A DNA stretch of 64,000 bases from Methylocystis sp051061285 (GCF_051061285.1 NZ_JBPFEA010000048.1:186001-250000); one strand, 5' to 3'; counted from the first letter of the stretch, positions 1-9,078 are shown. The notes: generated by a model not told the origin, from the letters alone. Numbers and translations are program-made.

Positions 1-1
1 C

Positions 2-817
2 GCCATCGGCGTGCTCGGCATGGTGGTCTGGGGCCACCATATGTATATCAGCGGCATGGACCCGTGGTTCGGGTTCTTCTTCGCGGTGACGACGCTCGCG
101 ATCGCGGTGCCGACGGCGCTGAAGGTCTATAATTGGGTGCTGACCCTCTGGCACGCCGACATCCATTTCACGACGCCGATGCTGTTCGCGCTGGGGTTCC
201 TCGTCACCTTCGTCAACGGCGGCATCACCGGCCTTTACCTCGGCAATGTCATCGTCGACGTGCCGCTGTCGGCGACGCTGTTCGTCGTCGCCCATTTCCA
301 CATGGTGATGGGCATCGCGCCGGTGCTCGTCATCTTCGGCGCCATCTATCATTGGTATCCGAAGATCACCGGCCGCATGATGGACGAGCGGCTCGGCAAG
401 ATTCACTTCTGGATCACCTTCCTTGGCGCCTATGCGATCTTCTTCCCCATGCACTATCTCGGCGTGCTCGGGATGCCCCGGCGCTTCTATGAGATGGGCG
501 AAACCGCCTTCGTTCCCGCGTCGGCCGCCACGCTCAACATTGTCATCACCGTCATCGCCTTGGCGGTCGGTTTCGCGCAGTCGATCTTCTTCTACAATCT
601 GTTCAAGAGCCTGAAGCATGGCGCGCCGGCCGGCGGCAATCCGTGGCGCGCCGCTTCGCTCGAATGGCAGACTCCCGAAACGCCGCCGGGTCACGGCAAT
701 TGGGGCAAGAATCTGCCGGTGGTTTATCGCTGGCCTTACGCCTATAGCGTGCCCGGCGCGCCGGAGGATTATCTGCCGCAGAACGCGCCGCCGGTGAGAG
801 GAGAGCGTTCGCCATGA
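2..817 (+). CDS. coxN: Cytochrome c oxidase subunit I, C-terminal part (5' end outside window)
   Basis: This is the C-terminal ~271 residues of the haem-copper oxidase catalytic subunit, which reduces O2 at the haem a3-CuB centre and pumps protons across the inner membrane. The reading frame is open at base 2, so the gene begins upstream. Visible family marks are WGHHM (the CuB His pair) near the left edge and VVAHFHMVMG near nt 283-312, which carries the haem a3 and haem a histidines. Several hydrophobic helices follow. The stop overlaps the next start as ATGA at 814-817, so translation of subunit III is probably coupled. The symbol is by analogy with Bradyrhizobium coxMNOP, where subunit I is followed by two subunit III genes; ctaD/coxA is the generic name. 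Confidence 0.93.
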   Translation, partial: AIGVLGMVVWGHHMYISGMDPWFGFFFAVTTLAIAVPTALKVYNWVLTLWHADIHFTTPMLFALGFLVTFVNGGITGLYLGNVIVDVPLSATLFVVAHFHMVMGIAPVLVIFGAIYHWYPKITGRMMDERLGKIHFWITFLGAYAIFFPMHYLGVLGMPRRFYEMGETAFVPASAATLNIVITVIALAVGFAQSIFFYNLFKSLKHGAPAGGNPWRAASLEWQTPETPPGHGNWGKNLPVVYRWPYAYSVPGAPEDYLPQNAPPVRGERSP

Positions 818-1524
818 GCGTCATGGGGCTCTTCTTCGTCTTTATCGCCACGGTTGCGATCATGTGGTTGGTGCGCCAGGGGGTGCTGGAGTCGCCCTGG
901 CTCGAGGAAGGCGAGGTCGCGCATTATCGTCGCGCCGGCGGCGCCGAGCCGCCGACGGCCGGGAGAGTGGGGCTCGCGGTCTTTCTCGCCGTCGCCGGCT
1001 GTCTGTTCTCTCTGCTCGCCGCCGCCTTTTTCATGCGCGGCGACGCGCCCGACTGGCAGATGCCGCCGATCCCCGGCGTGCTCTGGGTCAACACTTTTCT
1101 TCTCGCCGCCAGCAGCGTCGCGCTGCAGGTCGCGGTCTTCGCCGCCCGGCGCGCCAACGCCGAGCGGGTCAAGACGGCGCTGCTTATCGGAGCCGTAACC
1201 GCGGCTCTTTTCCTGATCGGCCAGATCTGGGCGTGGCGCGAGCTTCTCGAGCTGCGATTCTTCGCCTCGAGCAACGCCGCCAACGCCTTCTTCTATCTGC
1301 TGACGGGCGTGCATGCGCTGCATCTCATTGGCGGTCTGGTGGCGCTTGCGCGAACCACCGACAAGGTGCGCGGCGCCGAGCGAATCACCAAGGCGCTGAC
1401 GACGAGCGTCGAGCTCTGCGCCATCTATTGGCATTTTCTGCTGTTCGTCTGGTTGCTGATGTTCGCCATGCTGATCGGTTGGGCCGATGGTTTCGGCGCC
1501 ATCTGCCGGCGTCTGCTTTCGTAA
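814..1524 (+). CDS. coxO: Cytochrome c oxidase subunit III (first copy)
   Basis: This is a 236-aa integral membrane protein of the haem-copper oxidase subunit III family. It has about six to seven hydrophobic segments and the family-typical late region with YLLTGVHALHLIGG followed by YWHFLLFVWL. Subunit III stabilises subunit I and supports proton uptake. It overlaps the subunit I stop by 4 nt and ends 12 nt before a second subunit III gene. The two subunit III genes differ clearly in sequence, so this is not a recent duplication. Paired subunit III genes of this kind are known from the alternative coxMNOP oxidase of Bradyrhizobium; the symbol rests on that analogy. Confidence 0.88.
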   Translation: MSVMGLFFVFIATVAIMWLVRQGVLESPWLEEGEVAHYRRAGGAEPPTAGRVGLAVFLAVAGCLFSLLAAAFFMRGDAPDWQMPPIPGVLWVNTFLLAASSVALQVAVFAARRANAERVKTALLIGAVTAALFLIGQIWAWRELLELRFFASSNAANAFFYLLTGVHALHLIGGLVALARTTDKVRGAERITKALTTSVELCAIYWHFLLFVWLLMFAMLIGWADGFGAICRRLLS

Positions 1525-1536
1525 AGGGAACGCGCT

Positions 1537-2265
1537 ATGACGGCGGAGCCTGTCACGACTGAACATGTAACGACTGAGCCCACGCTGCGGAGCAGCCTGC
1601 ACGGCATGGTCGCTGACTGGTCCTCGGATCAGCGCTCTTTCAAGAGCGCGTCCTGGGGCAAGGCGATGATGTGGATCTTCCTCGTCAGCGACACCTTCGT
1701 CTTCAGCTGCTTTCTGATTTCCTACATGACGGTGCGCATGTCCACGACGGTGGAATGGCCGCACCCGAGCGAAATCTTCGCTCTCGAGATCGGCGGCAAG
1801 AAAATCCCGCTCATCCTCATCGCCATCATGACGTTCGATCTCATCACGAGCTCGGGCACCATGGCGATGGCCGTCAACTTCGCCTATGCGCGCCAGCGCA
1901 GGAAGGCCGCGATTTTGATGCTGGTGACGGCGTTCTTTGGCGCCGCCTTCGTCGGCATGCAGGCCTTCGAATGGACCAAGCTCATTCACGAAGGCGTGCG
2001 GCCGTGGGGCAATCCCTTCGGCGCGGCGCAGTTCGGCTCGAGCTTCTTCATGATCACCGGTTTTCACGGTTTCCACGTGTCGATCGGCGTGATTTTCCTG
2101 CTCATCGTGGCGCGCGCCGTCTGGCGCGGCGATTATGACGTCGGACGGCGCGGTTTTTTCACGAGTCGCAAGGGCCGATACGAGATCGTCGAGATCATGG
2201 GCCTATATTGGCACTTCGTGGATCTTGTGTGGGTCTTCATCTTCGCATTCTTCTATCTGTGGTGA
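1537..2265 (+). CDS. coxP: Cytochrome c oxidase subunit III (second copy)
   Basis: This 242-aa membrane protein is the second subunit III of the cluster. It has a ~40-residue hydrophilic N-terminus, then helices starting around WGKAMMWIFLVSDTFVF, and the conserved ending ITGFHGFHVSIGVIF ... YWHFVDLVWVFIFAFFYLW, which is the classical subunit III C-terminal signature. The start is supported by AAGGGAA 6-7 nt upstream of the ATG. It lies 12 nt after the first subunit III gene and 18 nt before subunit IV, clearly within one transcription unit. Family assignment is firm; whether both subunits III sit in the same complex cannot be told from sequence. Confidence 0.92.
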   Translation: MTAEPVTTEHVTTEPTLRSSLHGMVADWSSDQRSFKSASWGKAMMWIFLVSDTFVFSCFLISYMTVRMSTTVEWPHPSEIFALEIGGKKIPLILIAIMTFDLITSSGTMAMAVNFAYARQRRKAAILMLVTAFFGAAFVGMQAFEWTKLIHEGVRPWGNPFGAAQFGSSFFMITGFHGFHVSIGVIFLLIVARAVWRGDYDVGRRGFFTSRKGRYEIVEIMGLYWHFVDLVWVFIFAFFYLW

Positions 2266-2283
2266 CGTCTCCGACAGGGGGAA

Positions 2284-2667
2284 ATGATGACGGCGACGAC
2301 GGACGATACGACCCATAGCCATGTTCATGTCGCGCAAGCGGCGCAGCCCGCGGCGCAGGCGCATGGCCAACAGCATCCGATCAAGCTCTATCTTCTGGTG
2401 TGGGGGCTGCTCTTCTTTCTGAGCGCCTGCTCCTATCTCGTCGATTATTTCGACTTTCAGGGCTATTTGCGCTGGTTCCTGATCGTCCTGTTCATGCTGC
2501 TGAAGGCGGGGCTCATCGTCGCCGTCTTCATGCACATGGCATGGGAGCGGCTGGCGCTGGTCGTCGCCATTCTGGCGCCGCCGATGGCGGTGCTGGTTCT
2601 GATGGCGATGATGGCGTGGGAAGGCGACTACACCAATTATCTGCGCGTGATCTTTTTCGGCGCGTGA
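2284..2667 (+). CDS. Cytochrome c oxidase subunit IV family protein
   Basis: A 127-aa protein with a His/Ala/Gln-rich hydrophilic N-terminus (~35 residues) and three predicted membrane helices, around residues 40-58, 66-86 and 92-112. The pattern, with LLKAGLIVAVFMHMAWE in the middle helix, matches the short prokaryotic subunit IV (caa3_CtaG/COX4_pro-like) that closes bacterial cox operons. It is an accessory subunit without redox cofactors. The first two codons are both ATG (2284 and 2287); the GGGGGA just upstream favours the second by spacing, so the true protein may be one residue shorter. Confidence 0.82.
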   Translation: MMTATTDDTTHSHVHVAQAAQPAAQAHGQQHPIKLYLLVWGLLFFLSACSYLVDYFDFQGYLRWFLIVLFMLLKAGLIVAVFMHMAWERLALVVAILAPPMAVLVLMAMMAWEGDYTNYLRVIFFGA

Positions 2668-2729
2668 CGCGGGCTTGCCCGCTCCGCCTGAATGAATCGC
2701 GCCGATCTCGGGCCGTCGGAGAATCGCGA

Positions 2730-2846
2730 ATGCGAAGGGACGATCAGCGCGTCGCCAATAAGGCGATCCTCATCGTCCTCGCGGCGGTCTGCCTCGTCAT
2801 GATCATTTTTCTCGGCGCTTGGACGCTGGTCGCGCATCTGCAATAG
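2730..2846 (+). CDS. Small single-helix membrane protein at the end of the cox operon
   Basis: A 38-residue ORF with one strong hydrophobic helix (AILIVLAAVCLVMIIFLGAW) after a charged N-terminus containing RRDDQR. The ATG at 2730 has a GGAG about 8 nt upstream. It sits 62 nt after subunit IV, on the same strand, and ends 11 nt before the convergent MFS gene, so it fills the gap exactly. Small one-helix proteins are common oxidase partners, which makes an accessory role plausible, but there is no recognised family signature. It could also be a non-functional ORF. Confidence 0.5.
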   Translation: MRRDDQRVANKAILIVLAAVCLVMIIFLGAWTLVAHLQ

Positions 2847-2857
2847 CGCCGCCTCGG

Positions 2858-4285
2858 CTATTCCTCGAGCGCTCCCTCCTCATTGACCGCATGCGCCAGG
2901 CCGGCCGTCGTCACCAGCCCCGCGACGCTGACGGCGACCATCAGGGCGACGACGCCCGTCAGTCCCCAGCCGGCCTGCAGCTGCGGCACCACGAACGTGC
3001 CGAAAGTGGCGCCGACCTTGGCGCTGGCCGCCGCGAAGCCGCTCGCCGAGGCGCGAATGGTCGTCGGGAAAAGCGTCGGCGCGAGGGTGAAGGTCGTGGC
3101 GTTGGGGCCGGCGTTCATCGCGAAATTGAACAGCATGAAGCCGCCGATGACGAAGGCGAGATGCGCATTCGCGCCATTGTCCGACATCGCGGCGAAGAGC
3201 AACAGCAGCATGCCGAGCCCCATGCCGCTAAATCCCGCGACCTGCATGGTGATCCGGCCAAAGCGCGGAACCGCCCAGAGGCTCGCCACAAAGCCGATGA
3301 TCAGAAAAGCGTCGACGATGGCGCTGCCTTCCGCGTCGGCGAAATCGGCCGCGAGCGAGCCCGCGTCGGCGGCGCCAAGATGCATGGCGCCGAGAATGAC
3401 GGGCGTGAACAGGCCGACGCCGTAGGTCGCGACGTCCATCAGCATCCACGGCAAGGAGACGAGCATCGTGCGGGCGCGAAAGGCTTCGCTGAACAACGCT
3501 GAATAGCCGACGTCCTGCGCCTTGGGCGCGGAAGCCCGCTTCGACGCCGCAAGGGCGACCGGTTTGGCGCCGAGGTTCTCGGGCTTCTCGCCGAACTCGA
3601 CCAATAACGTCCTGAGCAGCGCCCTTGCCTCGCCGATCCGCCCCTGCGCCACCAGCCAGCGCACGCTTTCCGGCGCCCATAGGCGCGCAGTTAGAAAAAG
3701 CAGCGCGATGGCGCCGCCGGCGCCGAACAGCAGCCGCCAGTCTTCCGTCGAGGGCCTTAGCTTCAAAATGGCGAGGCCGGCGAGAGCCGCCGCCGCCATG
3801 CCGACCGACTGCAGGGCGATCGTCGCAACCGTCATTCTGTTGCGCGTCGCGCGCGGCATGAGCTCCGACACATAGGCGCCGCTCGTCGGAAAATCGATGC
3901 CGACGCCAACGCCAAGCAGGAACTGCGACAGCAGGATGACGCGGGCGTTCGGCGCCGCCGCGCCGATAAAGCACGCGAGCGCGATGATCGCCATGTCGGC
4001 GATGAAGATGCGCTTGCGGCCGAATCTGTCCGCGCCGATGCCGCCGAGCGCCGACCCCGCGACCGCGCCGAGCACCAGCGCCGATCCAATCAGGCCGACG
4101 AAAAGCGGACTGATCGGAAAGTCGCGCTTGAGCAGCGGCAGCGCGACGCCCAATCCGGACACTGAGAAGCCGTCCAGAAAGGCGCCGCCGCTCGCTGCGA
4201 GCCAATAGGCGTAATGGCGCCATGTCATCGGCGCTTCGTCGAGCGCGGAAAAGACCGAGGCGGCGTTCAATGGCGAGGCCGTCAC
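2858..4285 (-). CDS. MFS transporter (metabolite:H+ symporter-like)
   Basis: A 475-aa, 12-helix major facilitator superfamily carrier of the inner membrane. The loop after helix 2 carries the MFS motif A (GGIGADRFGRKR), and the end of the N-terminal half has APESVRWLVAQGR, typical of the sugar/aromatic-acid/phosphate porter branch. A long hydrophilic central loop (about residues 225-275) separates the halves. Substrate cannot be assigned. The start used is a GTG whose GTGA overlaps the stop of the upstream PPK2 gene, suggesting translational coupling; an internal ATG at 4228 is possible. It ends the ATPase-PPK2-MFS run and converges on the cox operon with only 11 nt between. Confidence 0.82.
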   Translation of the reverse strand: MTASPLNAASVFSALDEAPMTWRHYAYWLAASGGAFLDGFSVSGLGVALPLLKRDFPISPLFVGLIGSALVLGAVAGSALGGIGADRFGRKRIFIADMAIIALACFIGAAAPNARVILLSQFLLGVGVGIDFPTSGAYVSELMPRATRNRMTVATIALQSVGMAAAALAGLAILKLRPSTEDWRLLFGAGGAIALLFLTARLWAPESVRWLVAQGRIGEARALLRTLLVEFGEKPENLGAKPVALAASKRASAPKAQDVGYSALFSEAFRARTMLVSLPWMLMDVATYGVGLFTPVILGAMHLGAADAGSLAADFADAEGSAIVDAFLIIGFVASLWAVPRFGRITMQVAGFSGMGLGMLLLLFAAMSDNGANAHLAFVIGGFMLFNFAMNAGPNATTFTLAPTLFPTTIRASASGFAAASAKVGATFGTFVVPQLQAGWGLTGVVALMVAVSVAGLVTTAGLAHAVNEEGALEE

Positions 4286-5136
4286 CCGGCCTTGCTCCGT
4301 TCCTCGTCGTTCTTTGCTTGTTGATAAAGCTTGCGGATTTCGTCGATGTCGACGGAGGGCTTAGGCAGCTTCAGATTAAGACCGTCGAGCGTATCGGCGA
4401 TGATGCTGGAAACCGCCAGATTGCGAAACCATTTGTGATTTGCCGGGATGACGAACCAGGGCGCATGTTCGGTCGAGCAGCGCGACAGGGCCGCCTCGAA
4501 GGCCTTGATGTAATCGTCCCATTTTTGGCGCTCGGAATAGTCGCTGGCGCTGATCTTCCATTGATTCGCCGGATCGTCGAGCCGCGCCTTGAAGCGCTTG
4601 AGCTGTTCTTCTTTGGAGATGTAGAGAAAGAATTTCAGAATCGTCGTCTTGTTTTCTACCGTGAGCAGCTTTTCCCATTCATTGATGAAATCATAGCGCG
4701 GCTTCCACACCTCTTTTGGCGCGAGCTTATGCACGCGCACGACGAGCACGTCTTCGTAATGCGAGCGATTGAAGATCGAAACGTAGCCGCGCTGCGGCGC
4801 ATGCGGATGGACGCGCCACAGAAAGTCGTGCTCCTGTTCTTCGGGAGTCGGCTGCTTGAACCCGGTCACTTGCACGCCTTGCGGGTCCATGGCGCTGATG
4901 ACATGCCAGCAGGTGCCGTCCTTGCCGGCGCTGTCGATGCCCTGCAAGACGATCAGCAGAGAATGCGTGCGGTCGGCGTAGAGTTTGCGCTGCAGCTCGG
5001 TGATGCGCGCAAGATGGCGCTGCAACTCCTGCGCCGCTTCGGCGTCATTCGCATAGTCGCCATGAAAACCCGGGTCGATTGATCCAAGATTGACGTCCGA
5101 GCCGGGTTCGACGCGGAACTTCTTGACGAATTTCAT
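4282..5136 (-). CDS. ppk2: Polyphosphate kinase 2 family protein (PPK2)
   Basis: A 284-aa cytoplasmic enzyme of the PPK2 family, which transfers phosphate between polyphosphate and nucleotides. The Walker A-like loop GIDSAGKDG (about residues 66-74) and the Walker B region FNRSHYEDVLVVRVH are present, followed by the lid segment KEEQLKRFKARLDDP. The start at 5136 is chosen because AAGGAGG lies about 8 nt upstream; a longer frame reaching 5172 would begin with TTG and lacks this signal. It follows the P-type ATPase by 32 nt and overlaps the MFS start. The subclass (ADP- or AMP-phosphorylating) cannot be fixed by eye. The neighbouring ATP-consuming pump suggests, without proving, a local phosphoryl-supply role. 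Confidence 0.9.
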   Translation of the reverse strand: MKFVKKFRVEPGSDVNLGSIDPGFHGDYANDAEAAQELQRHLARITELQRKLYADRTHSLLIVLQGIDSAGKDGTCWHVISAMDPQGVQVTGFKQPTPEEQEHDFLWRVHPHAPQRGYVSIFNRSHYEDVLVVRVHKLAPKEVWKPRYDFINEWEKLLTVENKTTILKFFLYISKEEQLKRFKARLDDPANQWKISASDYSERQKWDDYIKAFEAALSRCSTEHAPWFVIPANHKWFRNLAVSSIIADTLDGLNLKLPKPSVDIDEIRKLYQQAKNDEERSKAG

Positions 5137-5168
5137 GTGCTCCGCCTCCTTCGTCTCGTCGCTCTCGT

Positions 5169-7730
5169 TCAACCGGCGAGAGCGACGCGGCTCGCCGTCA
5201 GGTGCTTGTCGCGCCGCCCGGCCAGACGCCAGTAGATCATCTTCACAATCTCAGCCATGACCACCCAGAGCAGGCAGTAAAGCCACACGCCGACGATCGC
5301 CGCGCCGGGAACGGCGTCGACGCCGACCCCGAAGAGGCAGAGCAACACGGCGACGACCTGCGTCGCCGCGATCGCCCAGAAGAGTCTGGCGCTGGGATAA
5401 GGCGGCGCAAAAATCGCTTTTTTGGTGCGCACGCTGAGGAGCAGCAGATGGCCGCCGACGGCGAGTTGGAGAAACAGTAGGGTCTGGAGCTGGCCGGGAT
5501 CGATCGGGATCATCGTCTGCAGCGTATCGTCGAGCGTCCAGCGCATGCCGATCAGCAAAAACCCGAAAGTCTCGGCGACCGCGATCAGTCCCATCAGTGA
5601 AGCGAAAATGAAGATGCGGTGCATGTCCCATCTGACCGGCTGCGGCGCGACGGGGACATTGTCGTAGGCGATCGTCATGATCGGGATGTCGTCGAGGAGC
5701 GCGAGCGCGACGATCATGATGGCGGTGAGCGGCTGAAAGTCGAAAAACACGATCGACGCGACGACGACGATCATGATGTCGAGCGTCATGGCGATCCGAT
5801 AGTAAATATAGCTCTCGATGCGCTGGAAAATCTGGCGCGACACGCGGATCGCATTGACGATGGTCGAAAGTCCGGGCGCCGTGAGGATCAATGCGGCGGC
5901 GCTTCGCGCCGCATCGGTCGCGCCGCTGACGGCGATGCCGCAATCGGCTTGTTTCAGGGCCGGCGCGTCATTTACGCCGTCGCCGGTCATCGCGACGATA
6001 TGGCCGACCGACTGAAGCGCCTTGACGATCTCATATTTGTGTTCCGGGAACACTCTGCCGAATCCGTCGGCCCGCTCCACCGCGTCGACGACGCTGCGCG
6101 GCAGAGCGCCGGCCTTGACGTCCCCTTTGAAGACATCGCTCGCGACGAGAAGATGCGAGCCCATGCCGAGCTGGGCGGCGATCTCATCGCCGATGGCGAC
6201 GTCATCGCCGGTCACCATCTTGACTTCCAGGCCGAGCTTGCGCGCCTCCGCGATTGTCGTCTTGGCGTCGGCGCGCGGCGGGTCCATCAGCGAGATCAAT
6301 CCGACCAGTTGCCACCGCGCGCCATCTTCCGACATGGCGACGCCCAGCGCGCGCTGGCCTTTGACGGCGAGCGCCGCCACCTCGTTCTGATAGCGCTGCA
6401 GAGTCTGCGAATCGGGCCGCACGAGCGCGGATATCGCCTGCGGCGCCCCCTTGGCGTAATGGCGAACGCCGCCAGAGGCGTCGGCGACCGTCGAGATGGT
6501 GCGTTTGCTGACGGGATCGAACGGCGTGAACGCCTTCTGCTTGAAGGCGTCGAGCGCATCATGCGCCGGCAGCGCCGCCATCACGGCGAGGTCAATCGCG
6601 TCTTCGCTGCTTTTTTGCGTCGCCAGCGCAGCGAAGAGCAACACGTCGTCGCTCTTGAAAGCGCCATAGGAAATGGCGCTTTGCACCGTGAGCTTGTTCA
6701 TCGTCAGCGTGCCGGTTTTGTCGCTGCACAGCACGTCGACCCCGGCAAGCTCCTCGATCGCATTCAGGCGCGAAACAATGGCCTTCTGCAAAGAGAGCGC
6801 ATAGGCGCCGATCGCCATCGTCACGGACATGACCGCCGGCAGCGCGACCGGAATCGATGCGATCAGCAGCACCAGCACATATTGGGCGATGGAGCCGACG
6901 CGATCCCAGCTCCAGTCGTCCGGCGCGATGACTTCCCGATAGAGCTGCGCGCCGACGAGGATCAGCGCCAGAAAAAATGCAAGCACGAGGAGAAAGTCGC
7001 CGACCTCCGTCACCGCGCGCTGCGAATGCGAAACCGCGCCGGCGGCGCCGACGAGCTTCGCCGTGCGCCCGAAGAAGGTGCGCTCGCCCGTCGCCGTGAC
7101 CACGCCAGTCATGGCGCCTTGTTTAGCAATTGCGCCCGCATAGGCGTCGTCGCCGATTTTCTTGGAGACGGGCAGCGATTCGCCGGTGAGCGCCGCCTGA
7201 TCGCAGCTCAAATAATCGCCTTCAATGAGCAGGAGATCCGCGGGGATGATCTGGCCCGCGGCGACGCTGACAATATCGCCCGGCGTCAGTTCGGCGGCCG
7301 GGATCGTCGTCCAGGCGCCGTCGCGCATTACGCGCGCGCGGGGCGCGAGGTTTTTCTTTAGGGCCGCGAGCGCGTTCGCCGCCTTGTTGTCCTGCCAGAA
7401 GCCGACCACGGCGTTATAGAGAAGAAGACCCGCGACGACGCCGAAATCCGGCCAATCCCGCCGCACGGCGGAGATGACGGCGGCGGCTTCGATGAGGAAC
7501 GGCAGCGGCCCCCAGAAATAGTTGAGCAGACGGCGCCACTTGCTTTCCGTCTTGTCCTCTAGCGCGTTTGGGCCGTATTCCGCGAGCCGCCGCGCCGCTT
7601 CGGCGGCGGTGAGGCCGCTCTCTGTCGTCTTCAGCGTCTCAAGGCGCTGCGAGATTCTGACCTGCGCCGGATCGAGCGAAAGGGCTGGCGAAGATTGGCC
7701 CGCCGGCGTTTTCGCGCTGACGTCCGGCAT
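5169..7730 (-). CDS. Plasma-membrane proton-efflux P-type ATPase (P3A type)
   Basis: An 853-aa P-type ATPase. In order it shows an N-terminal cation-ATPase domain, the first helix pair, the actuator loop with LTGES, a second helix pair with IASIPVALPAVMSVTMA, the phosphorylation motif CSDKTGTLT, the nucleotide domain, the hinge MTGDGVNDAPALKQADCG, and six C-terminal helices including LLDDIPIMTIAYDNV, typical of the H+-ATPase (P3A) branch. It should extrude protons using ATP. The start at 7730 is preferred because GGGGAGA precedes it by 6-7 nt; longer frames start at weaker codons. It is followed by ppk2 and an MFS carrier, and a 118-nt gap separates it from the EmrA-like gene upstream. Confidence 0.93.
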   Translation of the reverse strand: MPDVSAKTPAGQSSPALSLDPAQVRISQRLETLKTTESGLTAAEAARRLAEYGPNALEDKTESKWRRLLNYFWGPLPFLIEAAAVISAVRRDWPDFGVVAGLLLYNAVVGFWQDNKAANALAALKKNLAPRARVMRDGAWTTIPAAELTPGDIVSVAAGQIIPADLLLIEGDYLSCDQAALTGESLPVSKKIGDDAYAGAIAKQGAMTGVVTATGERTFFGRTAKLVGAAGAVSHSQRAVTEVGDFLLVLAFFLALILVGAQLYREVIAPDDWSWDRVGSIAQYVLVLLIASIPVALPAVMSVTMAIGAYALSLQKAIVSRLNAIEELAGVDVLCSDKTGTLTMNKLTVQSAISYGAFKSDDVLLFAALATQKSSEDAIDLAVMAALPAHDALDAFKQKAFTPFDPVSKRTISTVADASGGVRHYAKGAPQAISALVRPDSQTLQRYQNEVAALAVKGQRALGVAMSEDGARWQLVGLISLMDPPRADAKTTIAEARKLGLEVKMVTGDDVAIGDEIAAQLGMGSHLLVASDVFKGDVKAGALPRSVVDAVERADGFGRVFPEHKYEIVKALQSVGHIVAMTGDGVNDAPALKQADCGIAVSGATDAARSAAALILTAPGLSTIVNAIRVSRQIFQRIESYIYYRIAMTLDIMIVVVASIVFFDFQPLTAIMIVALALLDDIPIMTIAYDNVPVAPQPVRWDMHRIFIFASLMGLIAVAETFGFLLIGMRWTLDDTLQTMIPIDPGQLQTLLFLQLAVGGHLLLLSVRTKKAIFAPPYPSARLFWAIAATQVVAVLLCLFGVGVDAVPGAAIVGVWLYCLLWVVMAEIVKMIYWRLAGRRDKHLTASRVALAG

Positions 7731-7848
7731 GCTTGCTCTCCCCATCAGATCATCAAAATATCCGAACCGAATCTTACGGCGTGATCCTAGTCTCGCCAAG
7801 AGACTCGCTCAAAAAGGCAAGCGCGAATCGAAATTAACCGTGCACAGT

Positions 7849-9039
7849 CTATTCGGCGGCTGTGCAGGCGCCGCCGTCGTTCGACGCGCCTATGGCGTTA
7901 TCCTTGACGATCTTGTCGGCGCGCGCCTTCGCATCTGCGAGATCCTTGTCATAGACGTCGGTCAGATATTCATTCGTCGTCGTCTTGACGATCGAGTGAT
8001 TCGGCGATTGCAGCGGGCCGGACACATCAATCGAGGCGACCGTCGACAGGCCAGGACGCAAGGGCTGTTTCTGGAGTTCGTCCGGCCGCAGGGCGATGCG
8101 CACCGGAATGCGCTGAACGATTCGAATGAAGTTGCCGGTCGCGTTATCGGGGGGCAGAGCGGCGAAAACGGCGCCGGAGCCCGGAACGAGCCCCGCCACT
8201 TGTCCGTGGTAGATGTGTTCCGATCCATAGAGATCGACCTTGATCGTCGCCGGCTGCCCGGGGCGAACCCTGGCCATCCTGTTTTCCCAGAGATTCGCTT
8301 CGACCCAGAGATGGTCGAGCGGCACGATATTGAGAATGGCGTCGCCGGGGCGCACCCGCCTGCCGACCTGAACGCTGCGCTTGGCGACATAGCCGGTCGC
8401 CGGCGCCCGAATGTTCTGGCGCACGAACTCGACGTAAGCGTCGTTGTATCGCGCCTTGGCGGCTTCGATGTCGGGATGATTCATCCGCGTCACGCCGACG
8501 ACGCGCGCCTCGACCGACTGATATTCCGCCTGCGCTTCCCGCAGATCGGCTTCCAACGCGGCGAGCTGGTCCTCGGTATTCTGCAGCACCTGTCGCGAGG
8601 CGGCGCCGCTCAGCGTCGCCTCGCGGTATCTTGCGAGATCGTGGCGCGTCCTGTCGCGAAGCGCGGCGCGGGAAATGACCTTTTGGCAGACCTGTCGGCG
8701 CTGCGCGTAAAGCGCGCCGACGGCGCGAACCGCGCGGCCGAGTTCGGCCTCCGCCTGTGCGAGCGCCGCTCTTGCGCGTTGGCCGTCGAGGCGCACGAGC
8801 ACGTCGCCCTTCTTGACGAGCTGCGTTTCTTCCGCGAGCACGGCGGCCACGACTCCCGTCGCGTCCGCCTGAACCGGGATGATGTTGCCGGTGATGAAGG
8901 CGTTGTCCGTCGTCACCCAGTCGCGGTCGTAAAAATACCATCGCGAGAAAGCGATCAGCGCGCCGACAAGACCCGCCGCAATGACGATCTTGAGCAGAAA
9001 TTCTCTGCGGGAGCGGATGCTTTTGCGGGATAGCGCCAT
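7849..9039 (-). CDS. HlyD/EmrA-family membrane fusion protein (efflux adaptor)
   Basis: A 396-aa periplasmic adaptor anchored by one N-terminal helix (residues ~15-35). The first lipoyl-like half follows (TTDNAFITGNIIPVQADATG, the usual EmrA signature), then a long alpha-helical hairpin rich in Ala/Glu/Gln, then the second half with IRAPATGYVAKRSVQVGRRV and a beta-barrel domain. It links an inner-membrane pump to an outer-membrane channel. The outer-membrane factor gene lies directly upstream (39 nt gap). No EmrB-type 14-helix permease is encoded next to it; the downstream MFS at 2858-4285 is of a different branch and belongs to another gene run. Confidence 0.9.
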   Translation of the reverse strand: MALSRKSIRSRREFLLKIVIAAGLVGALIAFSRWYFYDRDWVTTDNAFITGNIIPVQADATGVVAAVLAEETQLVKKGDVLVRLDGQRARAALAQAEAELGRAVRAVGALYAQRRQVCQKVISRAALRDRTRHDLARYREATLSGAASRQVLQNTEDQLAALEADLREAQAEYQSVEARVVGVTRMNHPDIEAAKARYNDAYVEFVRQNIRAPATGYVAKRSVQVGRRVRPGDAILNIVPLDHLWVEANLWENRMARVRPGQPATIKVDLYGSEHIYHGQVAGLVPGSGAVFAALPPDNATGNFIRIVQRIPVRIALRPDELQKQPLRPGLSTVASIDVSGPLQSPNHSIVKTTTNEYLTDVYDKDLADAKARADKIVKDNAIGASNDGGACTAAE

Positions 9040-9078
9040 CGATGGGGTTCGCGTTCTTCTGATAGAGGCGTGGCGCGT

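Noticed and set aside
769..2076. 435-codon antisense frame over the cox genes
   Set aside because: His/Arg/Glu-rich shadow of the coding strand, typical of GC-rich DNA; the opposite strand carries conserved oxidase subunits.
5619..7361. 580-codon antisense frame over the P-type ATPase
   Set aside because: Arg/Asp/His-rich shadow; all P-type ATPase motifs are on the minus strand.
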